A DNA stretch of 64,000 nucleotides from an uncultured Anaeroplasmataceae bacterium (lineage in GTDB: Bacteria; Bacillota_I; Bacilli_A; Acholeplasmatales; Anaeroplasmataceae), in contig CAJTXR010000006.1 of the NCBI GenBank assembly GCA_910584005.1, positions 1-64,000 of the forward strand, in the 5' to 3' direction. The notes below the pieces were generated by a model. That model saw nothing but the letters and a program-made list of their open reading frames with translations. It made no database searches and was not told where the DNA came from. Of the stretch, positions 6,077 to 14,078 are shown one piece after another. Every line of letters begins with the position of its first letter. The stretch's first letter is position 1. The position numbers were made by a program, and so were the translations under genes.

Positions 6077-8154
6077 TGGCAAAACGTTGTGCATTAGTTG
6101 GAAATCAAAATTCAGGCAAAACCCTACTGTTTAATGTATTAACTGGAATGAATCAAAAAGTTGGAAATTGGCCAGGAGTAACAGTAGAACGTAAAGATGG
6201 AATTATCAAGGGAACAGATGTCGAACTTACGGATTTGCCTGGAATCTATTCTCTAAGTCCTTATACTTCAGAAGAGGAAATTAGTCGAAGATTTGTGGTG
6301 GAAGAAAATCCCGATTTGTTGATAAATATTATTGATGCAACTTCTATTGAAAGAGCACTCTATTTAACAACTCAACTTTTAGAACTTCATAAAAAGGTTT
6401 TAGTCGTATTAAATATGGAGGATATTTTAGAGAAAAAAGGATATAAAATAGATGTTCAAAAGCTTAGTGAAAAATTAGGAACGACTGTTGTTTCAATTTC
6501 AGCTTTAAAGAAAACAGGGATAAAAGAATTAATTTCGACGATAGATGAAAGTGAAAGGATAGTTACAACAAATTTTGAAAAACCAATTTATCCAAAGGAA
6601 ATAGAATCTTTAATTGAGAATATCATATTTCGATTTGATCAAGATGTGATAGAAAAACGATTTGCAGCTGTAAAAATTATTGAAAGAGATCAAAGGTATT
6701 ATTCAAAATATTATAAAGAACAATATGAGGATTCTATTGTAAGATTAGAAAAAAAATTTGATATGGATTCTGAACAGTTTATTGCTTCTTTTAGGTATGA
6801 TTACATAGAACAAATAAGAAATACATGTGTGGAAAAGAAAATTGTTACATCTTTTACGCAAAAGGCAGATAAAGTACTTTTAAATAAATGGGCATCAATT
6901 CCAATTTTTCTTATAGTGATGATTTTAGTTTATTTATTAAGTGTAGGTCTAGTAGGTGGAGCAACAGTTGGAATTGTAGATATGTTATTTAATGGTGGAA
7001 ATGCGATTGAATTCCCATTACCATTTATTGATCCAATTGTAGTTGAATTTGCTCCTGAGGGAGAAGGGCTAATGGGGCTTGGTCCTTGGCTTGCAAAGGG
7101 AATTACAGATGCAGGAGGCTCAGATTGGGCGGCTTCGTTAGTAGCAGATGGGGCTGTTGCTGGTGTTGGAGCTGTACTAAACTTTGTTCCCCAAATTGCA
7201 ATTTTATTCTTATTAATTAGTTTGTTAGAAACATGTGGATATATGTCCCGTGTTACATTCCTTTTTGACCGTGCATTTAAAAAGTTAGGAATGAGTGGAA
7301 AATCTTTAATACCATTTATTGTAGGTACAGGGTGTAGTGTTCCAGCAATTATGGGGGCTAGGGCACTTGAAGATCGAAATGAACATCAAATGACGATTAC
7401 ATTAACTCCATTTATGCCTTGTAGTGCAAAACTTCCAATTATAACTTGTTTTATTGGTGGAATTTTTGCCCCAATGATGGGCGGAGGCCTCACATGGTTA
7501 ATTACATTCTTAATGTATATTCTCGCGATTGCTGTAATTATTTTAGCTGGTTTCTTACTCAATAAATTTTTTGTGAAAAATAAATCTACAAGTTACATTA
7601 CAGAACTACCAGAATATCATATGCCTTCTGCAAGTTATGTAGCTAAGGATGTTTGGGAAAAGACTTGGGCATTTATAAAGCGTGCAGGAACAATTATTTT
7701 TCTTTGTTCTATAGTCGTATGGTTATTATTAAATTTAAATTATAAATTCCAATTTACTGAGGATATAGAAGATAGTATTTTAGCATCTATAGGAAAATCG
7801 ATTTCTTGGATTTTTGCTCCTATGCTTGGTTTGAACTTTTCTTGGGGAGCTTCCGTTTCCGCTATTCAAGGCTTAGTAGCAAAAGAGGCTGTTGTGTCTT
7901 CCATGGAAGTTATAACCGCAGTTGGAGAAGGAGAAAATGTATTTGCAGGAAATGGGACATTTGCTTTCTTTAATGGATTTAGTGCTATGGGATATATGGT
8001 GTTCACTTTATTTTCTGCTCCTTGCTTTGGTGCAATTGGTGCCATGCGAAGAGAACTTGGATCCTCAAAGGCTATGTGGAAGGCGATTGCCTTTGAAACA
8101 GGATTAGCTTGGGTATTGGCTTCAGCAATTGGAATATGGGGAGCACTTTGCTAG
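6076..8154 (+). CDS. feoB: Ferrous iron transporter FeoB
   Basis: Fe(II) uptake GTPase/permease of the inner membrane. The N-terminal G domain shows G1 GNQNSGKTLLFN (residues ~9-20), G3 DLPG, G4 NMED (NxxD) and G5 SALK. The first position after N in G1 is Q where most FeoB have P. A helical domain (~180-260) and a two-half Gate-type membrane core (~275-690) follow, with the conserved ETCGYMSR and GTGCSVPAIMGAR segments. Length 692 aa is typical. Cys-rich small membrane genes follow directly. Confidence 0.97.
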   Translation: MAKRCALVGNQNSGKTLLFNVLTGMNQKVGNWPGVTVERKDGIIKGTDVELTDLPGIYSLSPYTSEEEISRRFVVEENPDLLINIIDATSIERALYLTTQLLELHKKVLVVLNMEDILEKKGYKIDVQKLSEKLGTTVVSISALKKTGIKELISTIDESERIVTTNFEKPIYPKEIESLIENIIFRFDQDVIEKRFAAVKIIERDQRYYSKYYKEQYEDSIVRLEKKFDMDSEQFIASFRYDYIEQIRNTCVEKKIVTSFTQKADKVLLNKWASIPIFLIVMILVYLLSVGLVGGATVGIVDMLFNGGNAIEFPLPFIDPIVVEFAPEGEGLMGLGPWLAKGITDAGGSDWAASLVADGAVAGVGAVLNFVPQIAILFLLISLLETCGYMSRVTFLFDRAFKKLGMSGKSLIPFIVGTGCSVPAIMGARALEDRNEHQMTITLTPFMPCSAKLPIITCFIGGIFAPMMGGGLTWLITFLMYILAIAVIILAGFLLNKFFVKNKSTSYITELPEYHMPSASYVAKDVWEKTWAFIKRAGTIIFLCSIVVWLLLNLNYKFQFTEDIEDSILASIGKSISWIFAPMLGLNFSWGASVSAIQGLVAKEAVVSSMEVITAVGEGENVFAGNGTFAFFNGFSAMGYMVFTLFSAPCFGAIGAMRRELGSSKAMWKAIAFETGLAWVLASAIGIWGALC

Positions 8155-8164
8155 GAGGAAAAAT

Positions 8165-8314
8165 ATGGTTGTAGATATAATTGTAGTATGTATTGTAATT
8201 TTTCTGGTATGTGCAGTCATCTTTTTCCGATTTATTTTCCCTAAAATTATGAATCGTAAAATTAAAAACAAAGGAAAGGAATGCTCCAGTTGTGTTCACT
8301 GTCAACATCGTTAA
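8165..8314 (+). CDS. FeoB-associated Cys-rich small membrane protein, copy 1
   Basis: This 49-aa protein has one membrane helix (~3-24) and a short basic stretch ending in CSSCVHC. It matches the pattern of the small Cys-rich proteins found next to feoB in many Bacillota, thought to assist Fe(II) handling or replace FeoC. A longer in-frame ATG at 8129 would lie inside feoB; AGGAGG (8153-8158) placed 6 nt before 8165 decides the start. It overlaps the next small gene by 23 nt. Confidence 0.85.
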   Translation: MVVDIIVVCIVIFLVCAVIFFRFIFPKIMNRKIKNKGKECSSCVHCQHR

Positions 8315-8492
8315 TACAATTGTAGTAGGAGGAATCCTCTTTTTAGTAGCTTTAGTCATCCTCCATTTAATCATTGTATATAAAAAAAGTCCTTGTGGAG
8401 ATTGTGCAAGTGCCAAGCAATGTGCTGCATTTTCCAAAAAGAAAATTCTTAAAGCATATAAAAAACAATGTAAATTAGAGGCGAAGAGGTAA
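8292..8492 (+). CDS. FeoB-associated Cys-rich small membrane protein, copy 2
   Basis: This 66-aa protein has one membrane helix (~9-30) followed by CGDC and a third Cys seven residues later, then a lysine-rich tail. It has the same layout as the preceding gene but a different Cys pattern. The start appears to be GTG at 8292 with AAAGGA about 11 nt upstream (8275-8280); an ATG at 8281 is in a frame that stops quickly. It is the last gene of the feo operon, and its stop codon lies in the terminator hairpin. Confidence 0.8.
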   Translation: MFTVNIVNTIVVGGILFLVALVILHLIIVYKKSPCGDCASAKQCAAFSKKKILKAYKKQCKLEAKR

Positions 8493-8517
8493 ATCCTCTT
8501 CCCTTTTGTTTTTCTTT
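8483..8517 (+). terminator. Terminator of the feo operon
   Basis: GAAGAGG (8483-8489), loop taaat, CCTCTTC (8495-8501), then a T-rich tail. The stop codon of the last feo gene forms part of the loop. Confidence 0.8.
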
Positions 8518-8525
8518 ATTGTAAA

Positions 8526-9491
8526 ATGTTGGAAAGGGCGGTGGGCAAATTGAAAAGAAGAATTTTTATTTTTACATTGGTGTTATCTTTTATTGGTGGA
8601 TTTTTTAATGTATATTCGTTTTATATGCGAGGAGGAAGATATGCCTTTTTACAAACGGGAACTTTAATTGCGATGATTTATGATCTTTTTGTTGCGAATT
8701 ATATGGATTTGTGGTTGGGATTATCCACTTTTTTATCTTTTTATTTGGGAATAGTATTCACATTTATAATGGATTTTTTATTTCAAAAAAAACATAAAGA
8801 AAAATATTTAAGGATCACATTACTTTCTTTAGCTTTTCTTTTTATGGTGCCCTCTTTATTCTTTAAGCAAACAAGTGGAATTGATTTATCTTATATATCT
8901 ATTTGGAGTACTGGTATTATGGGTGGAATTATTTTAGAAGGTTTTAAAGATCTTTGGATTCCATCTGTTACGACAATGATGACCAATAACACTAGACTTT
9001 TAGTAAAAAATTTAACTAATGGAATTATAAAAAAAGAGAAAAAATATTTTAAAACTGCTGGACTTTTAATATCAGTTTTACTTAGTTTTATTTTAGGAAT
9101 AGTTTCTTTTCTTCCTTTTTATCTTTATACGGATTTTGCATCATATAGTGTTTGTATTCCTTTACTATTGATGTTTGGTATACTTATATTTGAAGGGATT
9201 TGTTTGCGTTTAAATAAAAAAATAAATTTATCAGAATATCAAAATACTTTTATATCTAATGACTACATTGAAACTGAAGAAGAAAACTATGTAAACCATT
9301 TTATATTTGCTCCTTTAGAACATTTAAAAAAATTAAAATTAAATGATGAAGTATATGAGGCTGTCATAGCGATAACTTCAAAAAACGAAACTAAAATTAA
9401 ACAAAATACAATTGCCAAAAAACTCTATATTTGTTCTTTACTTGAAGAAGAACGATATGAAGATTTGAAACATTTTTTAAAGAAGATTTGA
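8526..9491 (+). CDS. DUF1275 (YoaK-type) membrane protein
   Basis: Polytopic membrane protein with about six helices (residues ~12-225) and a ~95-residue soluble C-terminal extension. The helix-1 to helix-2 region (GGFFNVYSFYMRGGRYAFLQTGT) follows the DUF1275 signature G.xDa.s....g..fa..QTGN. Function is unknown; a transport role is only presumed. The ATG at 8526 lacks a ribosome site and overlaps a possible -10 (TAAAAT, 8522-8527). A GTG at 8541 or a TTG at 8550, each after GGAAAGG, could be the real start. Confidence 0.75.
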   Translation: MLERAVGKLKRRIFIFTLVLSFIGGFFNVYSFYMRGGRYAFLQTGTLIAMIYDLFVANYMDLWLGLSTFLSFYLGIVFTFIMDFLFQKKHKEKYLRITLLSLAFLFMVPSLFFKQTSGIDLSYISIWSTGIMGGIILEGFKDLWIPSVTTMMTNNTRLLVKNLTNGIIKKEKKYFKTAGLLISVLLSFILGIVSFLPFYLYTDFASYSVCIPLLLMFGILIFEGICLRLNKKINLSEYQNTFISNDYIETEEENYVNHFIFAPLEHLKKLKLNDEVYEAVIAITSKNETKIKQNTIAKKLYICSLLEEERYEDLKHFLKKI

Positions 9492-9626
9492 CATTATTTT
9501 TTGTAGAAAACGAATTTAACTTGTTTATATTTATCAAAAACAATAGGAATTATAATCAATTCTTAATTTTACCTATGTTCTAGGTATAACTTTTTCAAAT
9601 ATCGCATAAGAAATAGTGGTGATATT

Positions 9627-9929
9627 ATGGAAATTATACAGAATAAGTTATTAAGTGAAAATTTAAATTTAAATACGTTGGAAATTCATTTAAAGGGAAC
9701 TACTTTGTTATTATTAGAAGGTTATGATGCATTCTTTATGTGTGGGGCATTAGATTGTAGTGTATATAAGGAAAGAGAAGTAATTTGTGGTCGAGCACTT
9801 GGAGTAAAGACAATATATGATTTATTTCATGCCGAACTCAAAGACGTAAGCTCTTATGCATTAAAAAAAGGAATTGTTCCAGGAATGACTGTTTATGAAG
9901 CGTTTGAAAAAATACGTAAGGAAGTTTAG
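9627..9929 (+). CDS. yunC: DUF1805 protein YunC
   Basis: This 100-aa cytoplasmic protein matches the YunC/DUF1805 family: a hydrophobic TTLLLLEGYDAFFMCGALD segment (~25-43) ending in the conserved CGALD, followed by GRALGVKTIYDL and a helical C-terminus. No enzymatic role is established. It overlaps yunB by 35 nt; the two genes are neighbours in Bacillus as well. The start is preceded by GGTGAT, 4 nt away. Confidence 0.85.
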   Translation: MEIIQNKLLSENLNLNTLEIHLKGTTLLLLEGYDAFFMCGALDCSVYKEREVICGRALGVKTIYDLFHAELKDVSSYALKKGIVPGMTVYEAFEKIRKEV

Positions 9930-10533
9930 CTTACCTTTTATTCTAGCTTTACTTATCTTTTTTATATCTAAAATATCTGTCAATTATTTTTCTTCAGCCG
10001 TAAAGGCATATACTGAGTCTTTAATTATCAGTTATGCTAATGAGGTTGTAGATCATGGAGTAGGAGAAGGTGTTATTGAATTATTGAATGGTAGAGATAT
10101 TTTAAATGAATCCTATGATTCTAATGGAAAAGTTTCTTATGCTTATTTAGATGTTCAAACCATTAATTATTTACGAAATAACATTTCAAGATATGTTGCA
10201 GGATGTATTGATACAATTAATCAAGGGGAAAGATTCAAAAGCATTGAATTGCCACTTGGTTATTTTTTTGGTAGAAACTATTTTTTGGCAAACGGAATTA
10301 AGGTTCCTATACATTTAGAAGTTATGGGACATCAAGAGGTTGAAATAGAAAAAACAGTAGAAAGTTATGGATTGAACACAACGATTTTACAAATCAATTT
10401 GAATGTGACATTAAATATTCGAAGTGTAATTCCATTTCAAACAGACATGATTGTAGCAAAAACGAGTATACCTGTTGCTTTAGAAATTCTGAATAACGAT
10501 ATTCCATATTTTTTAGGAGATATTGCGAAATAA
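9895..10533 (+). CDS. yunB: Sporulation protein YunB family
   Basis: This 212-aa protein has one N-terminal membrane anchor (~13-30) and an extracytoplasmic domain resembling YunB: NGxxSYAYLDVQTINYLRNNI near 74-98, a GYFFG motif (IPLG-like region) and the C-terminal half with TNLQIxL-type strands. YunB is a mother-cell sporulation protein in Bacillus of unclear biochemistry. Presence beside yunC supports the assignment. It suggests that this lineage forms spores or kept part of the programme. AGGA lies about 10 nt upstream of ATG. Confidence 0.85.
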   Translation: MKRLKKYVRKFSLPFILALLIFFISKISVNYFSSAVKAYTESLIISYANEVVDHGVGEGVIELLNGRDILNESYDSNGKVSYAYLDVQTINYLRNNISRYVAGCIDTINQGERFKSIELPLGYFFGRNYFLANGIKVPIHLEVMGHQEVEIEKTVESYGLNTTILQINLNVTLNIRSVIPFQTDMIVAKTSIPVALEILNNDIPYFLGDIAK

Positions 10534-10539
10534 AATCTT

Positions 10540-10567
10540 TTGTAAAATATAGAACTTGTGGTATAAT
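10540..10567 (+). promoter_or_regulatory. Promoter of the yutD operon
   Basis: -35 TTGTAA (10540-10545), 16-bp spacer, -10 TATAAT (10562-10567); ATG follows 17 nt after the -10. Confidence 0.75.
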
Positions 10568-10584
10568 ATCTAATAGGTGGTATT

Positions 10585-11208
10585 ATGCTAATAGAAGGTA
10601 GAAAAGGTCGATATAAATTAGAAAGTAATTATAGAGATGCTTTTAAATTGGAAGAATTTGAAGAAAAATATATAGAAGAATGCTTTGATCGATATATCTA
10701 TATTGTAGGAGATATTAGCTCGGGTATACTAAGATTAAAGGGATTTGATACGAACCCTAAAAGTAAAAATTATTTTGGATTCATTGAAGATTATTTAGAT
10801 GGCTCTTGTGCTATAGGATGTCCTTATTATATTTTAAAACGGATTCAGTCTGATAACGAATATCAAAAGGAAATGGATCATCCAAGTTCGGTTAAAACGG
10901 AAGGATTTGTGATTCACCCCTTATCTAAGGAATCTTTTGATAAGGAAAATATTACTTTAGAAACTACTCCAGCAGTAGCTCCAAATATAAGCATAGATCC
11001 AGCGAAAATTAATGATATACCTAAAGGAGAATTATCTAAAGATCTTTTAGAAATTATCAAGCAAGATACTAAAGAAACAAATAATAAAGTTGTGGAAAAA
11101 CCTCAGGCTACTCAAAGTTATGTTTCAAGTAGTCCAGGCTTTGTTCCAAATCAAAATCGAAATAATAATTTTAAAAATCATCGAAATAACAAGAAGAATA
11201 AGAAGTAG
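10585..11208 (+). CDS. yutD: YutD-like protein (DUF1027) with basic Asn-rich tail
   Basis: The N-terminal ~100 residues match YutD/DUF1027: NYRDAFKLEEFEEKY, then DRYIYIVGDISSGILRLKGF (the family has DYIVGDW...LRLKGF), and a Cys pair C-x3-C in the GSCAIGCPYYI segment. The rest is a low-complexity linker and an Asn/Lys-rich tail (FKNHRNNKKNKK) of a kind that binds RNA or ribosomes in other proteins. Function of the family is unknown. In Bacillus yutD and the NifU-like yutI are close neighbours, as here. Confidence 0.82.
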   Translation: MLIEGRKGRYKLESNYRDAFKLEEFEEKYIEECFDRYIYIVGDISSGILRLKGFDTNPKSKNYFGFIEDYLDGSCAIGCPYYILKRIQSDNEYQKEMDHPSSVKTEGFVIHPLSKESFDKENITLETTPAVAPNISIDPAKINDIPKGELSKDLLEIIKQDTKETNNKVVEKPQATQSYVSSSPGFVPNQNRNNNFKNHRNNKKNKK

Positions 11209-11213
11209 AGAAT

Positions 11214-11468
11214 ATGGAAACTAAAATTATAGAAGAACAAATTAAAAAAATATTAGGAAAAATTCGTCCCTATTTAAATTCAGAGGGTGGCGATTTAGAA
11301 TATGTTGGTTACAAAGAAGGCATCGTTTATATTCGTATGCTAGGTGCGTGTATGGATTGTGGAGCATTAGATTCTACTTTAAAAGATGGAATAGAAGCCC
11401 TACTTGTAGAAAATGTACCTGAGGTTATTGAGGTACGCAATTTAGCACTAGGGGAAGAATGGGTATGA
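11214..11468 (+). CDS. NifU C-terminal domain Fe-S carrier (YutI/Nfu type)
   Basis: An 84-aa single-domain Nfu protein that carries [Fe-S] clusters to target enzymes. The CxxC motif appears as GACMDCGALD (residues ~42-51), preceded by the SEGGDLEYVG strand typical of the family, and followed by LKDGIE. Compared with the usual CSGCP, the residues around the cysteines are changed to CMDCG. It sits 5 nt after yutD and overlaps or abuts the yuiD-like gene. Confidence 0.9.
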   Translation: METKIIEEQIKKILGKIRPYLNSEGGDLEYVGYKEGIVYIRMLGACMDCGALDSTLKDGIEALLVENVPEVIEVRNLALGEEWV

Positions 11469-11995
11469 TGATTTTAGAAAAAGAATTTGGGGTAGAAGAA
11501 CTACTGAAATTAGTTAATTCTAGGGCTTTGCAAATTATATTCATCTGTCTTTCTACGCTATTATTGTGTCAAATTTTTAAGTTTATTTTCTTTTCAATTA
11601 AAGAGAAAAAACTCAATTATAAATATTTATTTACAACAGGAGGCTTTCCAAGTTCTCATTCTGCTCTTTGTATTACACTTGTAACCTCATTGTTTTTATT
11701 TCAAATGCATGATTTACATGGTAAGATTGATTGGTCCTTTGCAGTATCTGTCATCTTTTCGGTAATTATTATACATGATGCGATGGGGGTACGATTAGAG
11801 GCTTCAAAACATGCGAAAATTCTCAATCATATGACAAGCGATTTGCCAATAGAAGAAAAGGAAGAACTTGGCTTTGGTAAAAAGGGAGCATTAAAGGAAA
11901 TGTTAGGGCATAAAGGATTAGAGGTTTTCGGTGGAATATTATTTGGTTTTTTAGTAGGAATTTCAGGCTATTTTATTTTTGTTAATTTGATTTAA
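11465..11995 (+). CDS. yuiD: Divergent PAP2-family membrane protein (YuiD/DUF212)
   Basis: An integral membrane protein with about four helices and the family signature TTGGFPSSHSAL (residues ~57-68), HDAMGVRLEA and LGHKGLEVFGGILFG. PSSHSA resembles the lipid phosphatase catalytic motif, but activity is unproved. The start could be ATG 11459, 11465 or 11468; GGGGAAG (11451-11457) best fits 11465. It overlaps the nfu-like gene and ends at a strong terminator. Confidence 0.88.
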   Translation: MMILEKEFGVEELLKLVNSRALQIIFICLSTLLLCQIFKFIFFSIKEKKLNYKYLFTTGGFPSSHSALCITLVTSLFLFQMHDLHGKIDWSFAVSVIFSVIIIHDAMGVRLEASKHAKILNHMTSDLPIEEKEELGFGKKGALKEMLGHKGLEVFGGILFGFLVGISGYFIFVNLI

Positions 11996-11996
11996 T

Positions 11997-12021
11997 AGAG
12001 GCATATTGCCTCTTTTCTTTT
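11997..12021 (+). terminator. Terminator after the yutD-nfu-yuiD operon
   Basis: AGAGGCA (11997-12003), loop TAT, TGCCTCT (12007-12013), then TTTCTTTT. Confidence 0.85.
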
Positions 12022-12023
12022 AC

Positions 12024-12052
12024 TTGTAAAGTAATAGGGCTAGTGATATAAT
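12024..12052 (+). promoter_or_regulatory. Promoter of pgi
   Basis: -35 TTGTAA (12024-12029), 17-bp spacer, -10 TATAAT (12047-12052). AGGAGG follows 18 nt later. Confidence 0.85.
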
Positions 12053-12081
12053 ATGGATAAAGAGATACGAGGAGGAAGCAT

Positions 12082-13416
12082 ATGAAAAAGTATTTAAATT
12101 TAGATATTTCTTTAGCAAAACCTTTTTTTGATACAAAGGAATTTATGAATGTTAAGGAAGACATTGTTCATGCTCATCAAGTTTTAAGATCAAAAAAAGG
12201 AGCAGGAAATGATTATTTAGGATGGCTCGATTTACCAGTAGAATATGATAAAGAGGAAGTAAAACGAATTCAAAAGGCTGCGGAACAAATTAAAAAGCAA
12301 TCCACAGTTTTATTAGCTATTGGAATTGGTGGCTCTTATTTAGGAGCAAGAGCAGCCATTGAAATGTTAAAAAAATATTTCAATCAGTCAGGAGTTGAGG
12401 TGATTTTTGTTGGGAATCAAATTTCTTCAACTTATGCAGTTGAATTGTTAGATTATTTGAAAGATAAGGATTTTTCAATTAATGTTATTTCCAAATCAGG
12501 AACTACAACAGAACCTGCGATTGCATTCCGTATTTTTAAAGAGTATATGGAAAAACGATATGGAAAGGCAGAAGCAAAGAATCGAATTTATGCAACTACG
12601 GATAAAGTAAGAGGGGCATTAAAAACCTTATCTAATGCTGAAGGGTATGAAACCTTTGTTGTTCCAGATGATGTCGGAGGAAGATTCTCTGTTTTAACAC
12701 CTGTTGGTCTATTGCCTATCGCAGCTGCTGGAATTGATATTGATGAAATGCTTGCAGGAGCAAAGGATGCTTATCATTTCTACAAAGAAGAAGAGGTTGA
12801 AAAAAACGATGCTTTACTCTATGCATTAGTTCGTAATTTATTATATAGAAAAGGCAAAAAATTAGAAATGCTTGTCAACTATGAACCTAGATTGCATTAT
12901 TTTGCAGAATGGTGGAAACAACTCTATGGGGAATCAGAGGGAAAAGATGGCAAAGGAATTTGGATTACCTCGGCTTCATTCTCAACGGATTTACATTCTC
13001 TTGGACAGATGATTCAAGAGGGGGAACGTACATTATTTGAAACAGTTTTAAATGTAGAACAACCCTTAAAGAATATTACAATTGAAAAGGATAAAGACAA
13101 TTTAGATGGACTAAATTTCTTATCTGGTAAGACAATGGATGATGTAAACAAAATGGCGATGAAAGGAACTATGATTGCCCATGTAGATGGTGGTGTTCCA
13201 AATTTATGTTTAAATATTCCTAATATTTCAGCTTATAGTTTTGGATATATGGTGTATTTCTTCGAGTTTGCTTGTGGGGTTTCTGCCTATACTTTAGGAG
13301 TAAATCCATTCAATCAACCTGGGGTTGAGGCTTATAAGAAAAATATGTTTGCTCTTCTTGGTAAGCCAGGATATGAGGATTTAAGATCATCTTTAGAAGC
13401 AAAATTAAAGAAATAA
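12082..13416 (+). CDS. pgi: Glucose-6-phosphate isomerase
   Basis: Interconverts glucose 6-phosphate and fructose 6-phosphate at the head of glycolysis. Seen: IGIGGSYLGARAA (~78-90), SKSGTTTEPA (~136-145), the FSVLTPVGLLP segment and the ESEGKDGKG stretch of the Gram-positive type. Length (444 aa) matches the Bacillus-type enzyme. It is monocistronic, with its own promoter, AGGAGG site and terminator. Glucose from the starch locus further along would enter metabolism here. Confidence 0.97.
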   Translation: MKKYLNLDISLAKPFFDTKEFMNVKEDIVHAHQVLRSKKGAGNDYLGWLDLPVEYDKEEVKRIQKAAEQIKKQSTVLLAIGIGGSYLGARAAIEMLKKYFNQSGVEVIFVGNQISSTYAVELLDYLKDKDFSINVISKSGTTTEPAIAFRIFKEYMEKRYGKAEAKNRIYATTDKVRGALKTLSNAEGYETFVVPDDVGGRFSVLTPVGLLPIAAAGIDIDEMLAGAKDAYHFYKEEEVEKNDALLYALVRNLLYRKGKKLEMLVNYEPRLHYFAEWWKQLYGESEGKDGKGIWITSASFSTDLHSLGQMIQEGERTLFETVLNVEQPLKNITIEKDKDNLDGLNFLSGKTMDDVNKMAMKGTMIAHVDGGVPNLCLNIPNISAYSFGYMVYFFEFACGVSAYTLGVNPFNQPGVEAYKKNMFALLGKPGYEDLRSSLEAKLKK

Positions 13417-13420
13417 TTTT

Positions 13421-13446
13421 AAAAGGTGGAGAAATCCACTTTTTAT
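13421..13446 (+). terminator. Terminator of pgi
   Basis: AAAAGGTGGA (13421-13430), loop GAAA, TCCACTTTTT (13435-13444); a 10-bp stem with one G-T pair ending in T. Confidence 0.8.
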
Positions 13447-13457
13447 TTGCAATTTTT

Positions 13458-13485
13458 TTGAAGATTTGATAAAATTTTATATAGT
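13458..13485 (+). promoter_or_regulatory. Promoter of dut
   Basis: -35 TTGAAG (13458-13463), 16-bp spacer, -10 TATAGT (13480-13485). Confidence 0.55.
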
Positions 13486-13511
13486 ACAATTAAAAAAAAG
13501 AAGGAAACGTT

Positions 13512-14012
13512 ATGAATGAATTTAAAAGAGTTGCACGATTTGAAAAAGTTAGCAAAGGAGCATATTTAGCCTCTTGTGAATTAGTAAATGCAGAAGAGAT
13601 ATACCAAGAGATAGTGTTACCAAGAAGAGCAACTTCTGGGTCTGCGGGATACGATTTTTTTGCACCTTTTGATATTGAACTTTTGCCAGGTCAAACCATG
13701 AAAGTTCCAACAGGAATCCGCGTATTTATGCAAGAGAACTATGTATTAAAATTATATCCTCGAAGTGGTCTAGGATTTAAATATCGTTTACAATTAAATA
13801 ATACAGTTGGCATTATAGATAGTGATTATTATTCCTCCGATAATGAAGGACATATTTTTGCTAAAATTACAAATGATTCAAATGAGGATAAAGTTTTAAA
13901 AATAAAAAAGGGAGAAGGCTTTATGCAAGGAATTTTTGTCGAATATGGTATAACATTTGATGATGATGTAAAAACTATAAGAAATGGTGGGTTTGGGTCT
14001 ACTACAAAGTGA
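13512..14012 (+). CDS. dut: dUTP diphosphatase (trimeric type)
   Basis: Hydrolyses dUTP to dUMP, keeping uracil out of DNA and feeding dTMP synthesis. All five motifs are seen: SGSAGYDFFA, YPRSGLG, NTVGIIDSDY, GEGFMQGIF (motif 4, usually GdriaQ) and RNGGFGSTT. An N-terminal ~30-residue extension and a four-residue insertion after IDSDY set it apart from E. coli Dut; both are seen in Bacillota relatives. It has its own promoter and AAGGAAACG ribosome site. Confidence 0.93.
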   Translation: MNEFKRVARFEKVSKGAYLASCELVNAEEIYQEIVLPRRATSGSAGYDFFAPFDIELLPGQTMKVPTGIRVFMQENYVLKLYPRSGLGFKYRLQLNNTVGIIDSDYYSSDNEGHIFAKITNDSNEDKVLKIKKGEGFMQGIFVEYGITFDDDVKTIRNGGFGSTTK

Positions 14013-14018
14013 CAAATA

Positions 14019-14047
14019 TTGACTTATCATATTAAATAAAGTATAAT
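14019..14047 (+). promoter_or_regulatory. Promoter of the Wzz-like gene
   Basis: -35 TTGACT (14019-14024), 17-bp spacer, -10 TATAAT (14042-14047). Confidence 0.85.
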
Positions 14048-14078
14048 AAAAAATATCTTAATTTATAGGAGGTCCCTT

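Noticed and set aside
8072..8437. Minus-strand ORF opposite the end of feoB and the Cys-rich genes
   Set aside because: The plus-strand genes match known families and have ribosome sites; the minus frame has neither.
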